A stretch of 51,754 nt of DNA from NCBI GenBank assembly GCA_007280905.1, contig QYQM01000078.1, positions 1 to 51,754 of the forward strand. Reading direction: 5' to 3'. Made by a program: the position numbers and the translations under genes. A model generated the notes under the pieces. The model was given only the letters and a program-made list of their open reading frames with translations. It was not told the origin of the DNA and made no database searches. Positions 45,971 through 51,754 of this stretch are shown in pieces. Origin of the DNA: Porphyromonadaceae bacterium (GTDB taxonomy: Bacteria; Bacteroidota; Bacteroidia; Bacteroidales; UBA12481). Each line of letters opens with the position of its first letter. The stretch's first letter is position 1.

Positions 45971-46983
45971 TCCTCGTGGATTTCCTTGACCGTGCTTACG
46001 ATATCGGCCTTGCCATCATAGATGTCGAAATAGGCTACCCGTCCGCTTTTGTCGTGCGCGTATATGGCTGTTACTCCCGGCATTGCCATGCCACGTTGGG
46101 TGAACCATCCCTTGTGTACTTTTTCTTTTCCATAATAGGGTATAAAATGGCCATCGATAAATAGATTAAAAACACCCACGATACCACGCAATATCTGGTG
46201 CTTAAAAAACGCTTTTATTGTTGTTTTGCTGGACTCTTTTGTTTGGGTTACATAATCATGTATCCATTTCCATAATGCAGGTGCTGATGGTAATTTATTT
46301 AATCCCAGCAATTTACCAAATTCCTTTTTGTAAACCGTTTTGAATTGCTCAATCGAAAATATCCGGTTTATCTGCATCATGGCAAATAGAAAAATTACAA
46401 TCTTACTTTCGCCTATATGCTTGTTGAAGAACTTGTTGATATCGTAATAGTTGTTAAACATCGGCCAAAACAAGAAACTGCCTGCATACCTGTTTTCCTC
46501 AAAGGCGTGTTCTTCCAGAAAAAATTCTTTGTCCGTGGGCTGGATCTGATTTTCTGTACCCTCGTCCTGAAAACTAATGCACAATTCGTGTTTCTGCTTT
46601 TCCTGCTGATTCGCCTTATTTTCTTCTTCTAACTCTCTGGCCTTGTTTCCGGTGAAGCGCTTGGGGTTTTTCTTCCAACTATCTTTCGTGTTGTTGACCA
46701 AACCTTCCGCGCCGCGCTTTTGATAGGTTGCTATCCAAGTGTCTATGCTCTGCCGGGATATTCCCAACGCATCAGCCAATTTCTCTTTTCCAACGCTGCA
46801 CCTCTCAACCAAATCAATGACTACTAAACGCTTTTCAATAGGTGGGTCTATCTTGGCGACTTTCTGGAGTTGGCCTTTATGGTATATTTCTACTAATTCT
46901 TTTGACTTTACCTTGATGGCATAATGCTTGCCTATTGGTTTTATTTGGTCGTCAGCCTGTGAATCGTCAAATAGTGTCGACAT
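45937..46983 (-). CDS. DDE transposase, N-terminal part (split frame)
   Basis: 348 residues. A helix-turn-helix lies near 55-90 (EKLADALGISRQSIDTWIATYQKRG), then a glutamate/lysine-rich linker, and the start of the catalytic core with the first aspartate D277 in NLFIDGHFIPYYG, followed by KGWFTQRGMAMPG. The frame ends soon after KEIHEDW, where the second part begins in another frame. Alone it lacks the second and third catalytic residues. A good promoter pair lies directly upstream at 47002-47035. Confidence 0.75.
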   Translation of the reverse strand: MSTLFDDSQADDQIKPIGKHYAIKVKSKELVEIYHKGQLQKVAKIDPPIEKRLVVIDLVERCSVGKEKLADALGISRQSIDTWIATYQKRGAEGLVNNTKDSWKKNPKRFTGNKARELEEENKANQQEKQKHELCISFQDEGTENQIQPTDKEFFLEEHAFEENRYAGSFLFWPMFNNYYDINKFFNKHIGESKIVIFLFAMMQINRIFSIEQFKTVYKKEFGKLLGLNKLPSAPALWKWIHDYVTQTKESSKTTIKAFFKHQILRGIVGVFNLFIDGHFIPYYGKEKVHKGWFTQRGMAMPGVTAIYAHDKSGRVAYFDIYDGKADIVSTVKEIHEDWKALIWRSLR

Positions 46984-47001
46984 TTGTTTTTACTTTTGCC
47001 A

Positions 47002-47035
47002 CAAAGATAAATGCAAAATAATTAATAAATTCAAA
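47002..47035 (-). promoter_or_regulatory. Candidate transposase promoter
   Basis: On the minus strand TTTG (47032-47035) and TATCTTTG (47002-47009) stand 22 bp apart, a full match to TTTG/TAnnTTTG with a slightly long spacer. It is about 19 bp upstream of the transposase ATG, so the leader would be very short. Confidence 0.4.
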
Positions 47036-47111
47036 AATTTCGCTTGGAATCCTCAATAATTATCACTATATTAATGTTATGGCCAAAAGCTATGTCCAAT
47101 TATATCGCATT

Positions 47112-47142
47112 TTTGACGAATGGCCCAATTTCCTTATCTTTG
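47112..47142 (+). promoter_or_regulatory. Outward-facing promoter at the insertion sequence's right end
   Basis: On the plus strand TTTG (47112-47115) and TATCTTTG (47135-47142) are exactly 19 bp apart, a perfect match to the Bacteroidota consensus. It lies just inside the right inverted repeat and points out of the element. Transcription would begin near 47150 and leave the element, heading toward the IS4-family insertion and the 194-residue gene. Confidence 0.55.
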
Positions 47143-47255
47143 CGGAGGTACTAAGATTCGATTTTAAGAAGTCTGAATATATGTACAAACAAAGATAAAA
47201 AGAACTTTGATTAATAAAATGCTATTAATCAAACTTTATATGATTGAAAACAGTA

Positions 47256-48667
47256 CTGTCCGGTTATTAGTCCCACAAACTCAATTGGTTAGAAAATTCG
47301 GAATTATTCGCATTTAATACCAAATCGTCAAATAGCTCATTCACAGGCATTTTCTCGAAAATACAAAATTCTAATACTTGCGAAATCGTATGCAGACTTT
47401 GTTTTATTTGCAATTTCGGTTTGATTATTGCCAATAAAAGGTACACGCAAACTGCTATCCAGATCTGGGTATAGACAGCGTTGCGGGAAGTTCCATAGAA
47501 GGACTTGATTCTCAGGTGCTGCTTTATCCACCGAAAAAATAATTCGACTTGCCAGCGTTCTTTATAAAGCAGAGCTACCATGAGGGCCGATATGTTGAAG
47601 GCATTCGTCAGAAAGACAAAGTGCCTCTTGTTCTCCGTATCCCAGAACTTTACCCTACGAAGGGGAGCCGGATAGACTTTGGAGGAATTTGCCCCTGCCA
47701 GGACGATCGTCTGGTCGCAACGAACGCCGGTGTTCTTATCAACAATCGCCGCCTTGATTCTTTTGAAAGACAGGTTGGTTTTTGCCCGGGTGACGAAAAA
47801 GGCACCTTCTGTAACAAATCGGTAGAGACGTTCAAAATCAACATATCCCCGATCCATCAGGTAAAAGGCACCGCTTTCCAAAGGAAGGGTATCCAAAATA
47901 TTAACATCATGGCACAAACCATCAGTCAGTTTGATAAAGGTGGGGATCGATCCCCGGAGATCCATCAGTACGTGTGCTTTGACCGCACCTTTCGCTGCTC
48001 GGAAGCGGGCCCAGGGAAACAGGGACAGACACAAGTCGATGGTGGTACTATCGAGTGCGTAAACCATATTCTTCAAGTCCAGGGTAAAACCGGAATCTTG
48101 CAGGTTCAGCTTTCGGGCCTCGGGTATGAGTATTTGAGCAAAATCCGCATAGATCCGCCAATCCCGTTGTTCATTGGCGTCCGCTAAAGTTGAATGGGGT
48201 ACTTTTTTTCGGATACCGGAATGATAAAGCTTATTGGAAACAGCTTCGAGACAGTTCTCTATATCACGCAAGCTCTTACGGCTCGTCAGTTGGGCAAAGC
48301 TCATAACCAGGAACTGCTGCCGGCAATCGAATGTCTGCGCTTTATAATCTCCGCTATATCGGGCAACACATTTGTCAAACTCATACCAGGGTAGAAACTC
48401 CATCAACTGGGCAAAAACCGTCTTTTCTTTGTTCATTTGCGAAATTTTGATCACAAAGATCTCAGGGAAAGACAAAGCCACACTGAAATCGATGACAAAA
48501 AGAGTCATGAACCCAGAAAATCTGCGATCTAGGGCATCATAATGAACTGAGGTTTTTCTAACTTTCATCAATTTTAAAACGATTTCAAATCGAAAAAACG
48601 CTGAACACTGTTAAACGAACATTATATCAAGCAGTTGTAACTATATTAAAACTCAATAACCGGACAG
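47256..48667 (-). mobile_element. IS4-family insertion sequence
   Basis: Ends are CTGTCCGGTTATT (47256-47268) and its exact reverse complement (48655-48667), giving 1412 bp. One transposase gene fills it on the minus strand, and its stop codon lies inside the left repeat. No clear target duplication was found at the ends. Confidence 0.85.
47267..48436 (-). CDS. IS4-family transposase (DUF4372 + DDE domain)
   Basis: 389 residues from the ATG of MNKEKTVFAQLMEFLPWYEF; the frame extends 45 codons further upstream, but this start matches the usual beginning of the family. The N-terminal DUF4372-type domain (VFAQLMEFLPWYEFDKCVARY) is followed by the DDE core: first Asp in YALDSTTIDL, second in YLMDRGYVDF, and the IS4 signature Y(2)R(3)E(6)K in YKERWQVELFFRWIK. 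All parts are intact, so it may be active. The long antisense frame over 47549-48187 is a shadow. Confidence 0.92.
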   Translation of the reverse strand: MNKEKTVFAQLMEFLPWYEFDKCVARYSGDYKAQTFDCRQQFLVMSFAQLTSRKSLRDIENCLEAVSNKLYHSGIRKKVPHSTLADANEQRDWRIYADFAQILIPEARKLNLQDSGFTLDLKNMVYALDSTTIDLCLSLFPWARFRAAKGAVKAHVLMDLRGSIPTFIKLTDGLCHDVNILDTLPLESGAFYLMDRGYVDFERLYRFVTEGAFFVTRAKTNLSFKRIKAAIVDKNTGVRCDQTIVLAGANSSKVYPAPLRRVKFWDTENKRHFVFLTNAFNISALMVALLYKERWQVELFFRWIKQHLRIKSFYGTSRNAVYTQIWIAVCVYLLLAIIKPKLQIKQSLHTISQVLEFCIFEKMPVNELFDDLVLNANNSEFSNQLSLWD

Positions 48668-48698
48668 CACTGGCATTAACATTAAGAATTATTGACGG

Positions 48699-49283
48699 AT
48701 GAAAACAATCTTTAAAATAAAGCCATGCCTATTATTGATTTTATTAATAGGTACTATACAAATGAGGTCACAAACAAGTGATTCATGCAAATGGATACGA
48801 CCTGTTAGTTGGAAATATGTTAAAACCCATGATATTAAAGATAGTTCTATCTTAACTAGATACGGAACATGGGACTATGGCTATGGCTTTCTAATTAAAA
48901 AGACTGAAGATAGTACTAATTGCATTTTTAGTACAGGTCGTTTCCAGGGTGCTCCTGAAGATCTGTTTATATTACCCTCGGGTAATTATTCATTTATGTG
49001 TTATCCAACACCTTATGGAACATACACACGTGAGACCTGGTGGGCAAAAATCACCATAACAAGAACAGGAGAAAGTTATTTTAACGAAAATTTAAGACCC
49101 GGGAATTATTACAAAATAGTTTTAATATCAACCGATCACCAACAAACTTACCATGCAGAATTACGTAATATTGGAAAGGAAGAAATTATTAAACCATTTA
49201 AGAAAGATAGAAATTTACGAATCACCTTACAGTCTGCAGAAATGGTAGCCCTGATAGCAGCTCTCTTTTTTCTTTTGAAATAG
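48699..49283 (+). CDS. Hypothetical secreted protein between insertion sequences
   Basis: 194 residues, family not recognised. A signal peptide is likely (about 1-25; LLLILLIGTIQMRSQ). The middle is rich in Tyr, Trp, Gly and Thr (WDYGYGFLIKK, PSGNYSFMCYPTPYGTY) as in small beta-sandwich domains; the C-terminus is a short hydrophobic segment (MVALIAALFFLL) right before the stop, suggesting a membrane anchor or a truncated end. The gene is A/T-rich and lies between the IS4-family element and the next transposase. It could be cargo carried with the elements or a survivor of the original chromosome. Confidence 0.6.
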   Translation: MKTIFKIKPCLLLILLIGTIQMRSQTSDSCKWIRPVSWKYVKTHDIKDSSILTRYGTWDYGYGFLIKKTEDSTNCIFSTGRFQGAPEDLFILPSGNYSFMCYPTPYGTYTRETWWAKITITRTGESYFNENLRPGNYYKIVLISTDHQQTYHAELRNIGKEEIIKPFKKDRNLRITLQSAEMVALIAALFFLLK

Positions 49284-49311
49284 ATTTTCACGGTAAACAA
49301 TCGCAAGTATA

Positions 49312-50559
49312 TCAGGAATACGAAGCTCCCTCAAATATAATGTTTTTATTTCCAAGCCAGGGATAGTTTTGGCGACTAAATTTCTGCATGACTTCCAAGA
49401 TGAGAGGTAACTCCCGTTTCTTCTTCAGCTTGACGGTAAAGGTTTTTTCACTGATTTCAATGTCTGCCCCGTTCAATACAAATTTATCATAGAGTGTTTG
49501 GGCGGTAAGATGTTCGTAACGTCCCAGTTCCAGAGCAAACAGCCGATACAGGTTATGGGCGAGAATCGACATAGTGAGGTCAAAATCGACCTTAATGACC
49601 ATGGATGAGGAGACCAGGTTCAGGTGAAAGAAATCAATCTGTTCAGAGATCTTTTTTTCAACCAGCCAGCGGCGGGCATATTTCCTAACTATTTGTTCAG
49701 TAGTCAAATCGGTATCATTGGTAATGATAACAGCAGGTTTAATTTTTCCATTTCCCGTGATGGTGATCTGGCGGACATCCTGATCATAGCCGGCGAGAAA
49801 AACCATTTCATGGTATGCGCGTAAGGTCCTGTGCTTATTCCCGGTACATTCCACCTTGATGTTTGCCCAGCCCTTTTCGGGCAGTTTGGCGATCCGCTCC
49901 AGGATCAGTTTTCCCCAGCGGCGGATGGTGATAAACTTGACTTTATTCTCGTCGAGCTTCCGCAGGTTCTCATAGTTGGTGAACTTGCTGTCAAAAACAA
50001 CGTACCGGAGTGTGTCGTCCTTCTTTCGGGTCCCGGCGCGATAAAAGTCCAGGAACTCCATAACGGTATCGCTTTCACTTTTTTGCAATACGTTGGCGCT
50101 TCCATACTCAATCAGCCCGCTGTCGGGATCATGGGCCAGTACGGCCAACATGCTGCCGAGGGCCTTGCCGCGCTTTCCCGACCAGTTGTTTTCCAGATGA
50201 CTATCATCGCCCCAGTAAGGAATGGTTGTAAAATCAAGGTTAGCCGTGTCGTCCAGCAATCCAAACTTGAGCCATACCTGATGCAGTTGTTTCAGGAAAG
50301 AAAGGTTCATGCCGGGGGTCACCCGGTCGGAATACGAGGTGTACCAAGCTGTTTTCGGCAGCACATTCAGTCCGGCAAACAAACCCATTCCCCGATCCAT
50401 GCACCAGGTATCGTCGGAGGAATACCGGCGGCGGTTGGCCAGTTTCAGCGCCAGAAAACAAAGAATAGACGAAGCCTTGCTAATGACGGATGTGCCGGGA
50501 TAACCAGACTGTTCGATCACTTTATCTATCCCATAGCGTTTGAGGATCGGGATAAACAT
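49312..50559 (-). CDS. IS4-superfamily transposase, catalytic part (split frame)
   Basis: 415 residues with the DDE core: first Asp in NLDFTTIPYWGDDSH, second in YVVFDSKFTNYENL, and YARRWLVEKKISEQ giving Y(2)R(3)E with the last K of the IS4 signature not conserved. The frame is open upstream of its ATG back to about 50640, reading KVQIQAEKSVPLKFEPESFKSS cut short, so the ATG used here is not the original start. One base fewer in the AAAA run near 50638-50641 would fuse it with the helix-turn-helix part into about 580 residues. Confidence 0.75.
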   Translation of the reverse strand: MFIPILKRYGIDKVIEQSGYPGTSVISKASSILCFLALKLANRRRYSSDDTWCMDRGMGLFAGLNVLPKTAWYTSYSDRVTPGMNLSFLKQLHQVWLKFGLLDDTANLDFTTIPYWGDDSHLENNWSGKRGKALGSMLAVLAHDPDSGLIEYGSANVLQKSESDTVMEFLDFYRAGTRKKDDTLRYVVFDSKFTNYENLRKLDENKVKFITIRRWGKLILERIAKLPEKGWANIKVECTGNKHRTLRAYHEMVFLAGYDQDVRQITITGNGKIKPAVIITNDTDLTTEQIVRKYARRWLVEKKISEQIDFFHLNLVSSSMVIKVDFDLTMSILAHNLYRLFALELGRYEHLTAQTLYDKFVLNGADIEISEKTFTVKLKKKRELPLILEVMQKFSRQNYPWLGNKNIIFEGASYS

Positions 50560-50596
50560 CAGGATACCGGCATTGGAACTCTTGAAGGATTCCGGT

Positions 50597-51058
50597 TCAA
50601 ATTTGAGGGGAACTGATTTCTCTGCCTGTATCTGAACTTTTGTCCAACTGCTGCTTCACCAGTTTGGTCCGCCGGGGTAAACGTGAAAACCCCTCAGCAT
50701 GAATGATGTTGTATATGTTTTTCTCCGACAGATTGTGGCCCAATCCATCGAGGGCGACCTTGATATCGGGCACCGAGTAATACTTCTTTCGCATCTCAAT
50801 GATCACGGCTTTTGCCCCGGTTGTTTCCTGAGAGATCTTACGTCCGGGGGTGTTTTCCACGAAGAAATAACTACCCGTTGGGTCTGCACTCAGCCTTATC
50901 CGGAAAGAAGATGCCAGGGAAGTGGCAGCCCGGTAGGTATACCCGAATCGATCGGCCACCTCCTGGGCGGAAGCGCCTTCAAGATAGTACATCCGTAATG
51001 CTTCGTATTGCTTCTGTGCCACGGTTTTAGGCTCCTGAAAGAAAGTTACTGGGTCCAT
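50597..51058 (-). CDS. IS4-superfamily transposase, helix-turn-helix part (split frame)
   Basis: About 153 residues from the ATG of MDPVTFFQEPKTVAQKQYEALR; a longer frame upstream (MIIFITVV…) is implausible. It has a helix-turn-helix near 30-50 (EGASAQEVADRFGYTYRAATSL) and a second one near 105-130 (LSEKNIYNIIHAEGFSRLPRR). After LVKQQLDK the frame runs into SSDTGREI and stops, while the neighbouring frame continues into the catalytic part. A TATCTTTA box about 20 bp upstream may be its promoter. Confidence 0.65.
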   Translation of the reverse strand: MDPVTFFQEPKTVAQKQYEALRMYYLEGASAQEVADRFGYTYRAATSLASSFRIRLSADPTGSYFFVENTPGRKISQETTGAKAVIIEMRKKYYSVPDIKVALDGLGHNLSEKNIYNIIHAEGFSRLPRRTKLVKQQLDKSSDTGREISSPQI

Positions 51059-51094
51059 TGTTCTGCTAATTACTACCGTGATAAAGATAATCAA

Positions 51095-51410
51095 ATATCA
51101 CAAAATAACAACAGAAAACTATCATTAATTTACTAACAATATGATTGATTGTTGTTTATAACTTTACGAAATAAACACGGGACCAATTAAAATGAGATCA
51201 GAAAAAACTAATTAAATTATAAAGGCCGTATCATCAATTTTAACCCCGGTCTCGTTTGAGTCGTATTGGTCACAATATCAGCAACTAACAGAGAAATTTT
51301 CGAAAATCAACAAGAGGGGAATACGGTGGGTTAAGACAGTGAAAATCTATGTTCATAGTATTGTCTGTTTTATCCGCAACAAAGTTAGCACAATTTAAGA
51401 AAGTTATAAA
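51095..51410. other. A/T-rich spacer between insertion sequences
   Basis: 316 bp without a convincing gene. From about 51220 to 51400 the plus strand has an open stretch ending SFESYWSQYQQLTEKF…IRNKVSTI-stop, which may be the tail of a lost gene; it has no start and no recognised family. The rest is A/T-rich and probably includes the outer end of the third insertion sequence. Confidence 0.4.
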
Positions 51411-51754
51411 GGGCACCTCTAAAAACCTTTTGTTAATATAACCATCAGATTGTTAATAACATAACTATGTTTTTGTGGTTAATTATTTTAATTTTACAGC
51501 ATAAATAAGTAGGCCATGAAAAACATAAACCCTCTCGGACTTTTTGACGATCATTTTTTATTTGAAACTCTTAGTAAACTTGGGGATCCTCTGCAAAAAC
51601 TGAGCAAGTATATTGACTGGATTATATTTGAAGCTCCTTTAGATCAGGCTTTTAAAGATGAAAAGGGGGATTTACTAAAAGGAGGAAGACCTCCTTTCAA
51701 TAAGTTGTTGTTGTTCAAAGCCCTGCTCATACAAAGCTTGTATAATCTTTCAGA
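51411..51754 (+). mobile_element. Left end of an IS5-family insertion sequence
   Basis: GGGCACCTCTAAAAACC at 51411 resembles the terminal repeats of IS5-family elements in Bacteroidota, and an IS5-type transposase begins 105 bp inside. The right end is beyond the window, so the repeat cannot be confirmed. Confidence 0.6.
51516..51754 (+). CDS. IS5-family transposase, N-terminus (runs off window)
   Basis: 79 codons are visible. The start MKNINPLGLFDDHFLFETL and the later GGRPPFNKLLLFKALLIQSLYNLS fit the DUF772-type N-terminal domain of IS5-family transposases, in particular the R-P-x-x-x-x-L-[LF]-K-x-L-L motif. The DDE core lies beyond the edge. The ATG is chosen because the frame opens there with no better start upstream. 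Confidence 0.85.
   Translation, partial: MKNINPLGLFDDHFLFETLSKLGDPLQKLSKYIDWIIFEAPLDQAFKDEKGDLLKGGRPPFNKLLLFKALLIQSLYNLS

Larger units (their letters stand above)
44919..47176 (-). mobile_element. Insertion sequence with 16-bp perfect terminal inverted repeats
   Basis: TCAGACTTCTTAAAAT at 44919-44934 is matched exactly in reverse complement at 47161-47176, giving an element of 2258 bp. It encodes one DDE transposase on the minus strand, now in two overlapping frames. The transposase stop lies 8 bp inside the left repeat. No target-site duplication is evident next to the ends, which suggests later rearrangement. The family was not recognised. Confidence 0.8.
49312..51058 (-). mobile_element. 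Third insertion sequence (IS4 superfamily), ends unresolved
   Basis: The span given covers the two parts of its transposase; true ends must lie outside, within about 49284-49311 and 51059-51410. A shared TCACGGTA in inverted orientation (about 49288 and 51076) is too short to call. GC content is higher than in the neighbouring A/T-rich DNA. Confidence 0.65.

Noticed and set aside
47549-48187. 212-residue plus-strand protein
   Set aside because: It is the antisense of the intact IS4-family transposase, which has all catalytic motifs.
49831-50616. 261-residue plus-strand protein
   Set aside because: It is antisense to the third transposase, which carries clear DDE motifs on the other strand.
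49288-51083. TCACGGTA as terminal repeats of the third insertion sequence
   Set aside because: An 8-bp match is expected by chance in windows of this size, and the right copy is too near the transposase start.
51220-51401. Tail of a further gene before the IS5-family element
   Set aside because: The open stretch of about 55 codons has no start and no recognised family; kept only as a note on the spacer.

Overview
The window comes from a member of the Bacteroidota, most likely an anaerobic or environmental Bacteroidales/Marinilabiliales-type polysaccharide degrader. The signs are a SusC/SusD pair, a hybrid two-component sensor (HTCS), several proteins ending in type IX secretion (T9SS) sorting domains, promoters of the TTTG-N19-TAnnTTTG type, and insertion sequences of families common in this phylum. 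No rRNA, tRNA or CRISPR array was seen.

Region 1 (1-5.1 kb): a minus-strand gene with a Tat signal runs off the left edge. Divergent from it lies a pentose module: a sodium/solute symporter (SSS), an arabinose isomerase-type enzyme and a ribulokinase. A 49-bp GC-hairpin repeat array sits between the isomerase and the kinase.

Region 2 (5.1-22.6 kb): a 1506-residue HTCS regulator, then the outer-membrane glycan-uptake set: SusC, SusD, a SusE/F-position lipoprotein, and a secreted protein made of two near-identical CBM9/DOMON-like domains. After a clear terminator come a DUF362-CBM9-T9SS fusion and a secreted beta-propeller that resembles the HTCS sensor but lacks any kinase.

Region 3 (22.6-44.4 kb): a repeat-filled spacer, then eleven co-oriented genes: a giant GH30 enzyme, a GPH-type sugar symporter, a six-hairpin glycosidase-like protein, a GH-A clan TIM-barrel enzyme, a carbohydrate esterase-like hydrolase, deoxyribose-phosphate aldolase, a GH78-like rhamnosidase fused to an unassigned C-terminal domain, a GH28-like enzyme, a DUF5107-TPR protein and a right-handed beta-helix protein. 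The enzyme mix suggests a pectic or similarly complex plant/algal glycan. Secreted enzymes would cut it, SusCD import it, periplasmic enzymes finish it, the GPH and SSS carriers take up sugars, and cytoplasmic enzymes metabolise them. The substrate is inferred, not shown.

Region 4 (44.4-51.75 kb): the locus is broken. A GH2 beta-mannosidase-type gene survives only as its N-terminus, and a second secreted protein is cut after its signal peptide exactly at an insertion-sequence end. Four different insertion sequences follow: one with 16-bp perfect inverted repeats and a split transposase, an IS4-family element with 13-bp repeats, a third IS4-superfamily element whose transposase is also split, and the left end of an IS5-family element. 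An orphan 194-residue secreted protein lies between them. One insertion sequence carries a well-formed outward-facing promoter next to its end.
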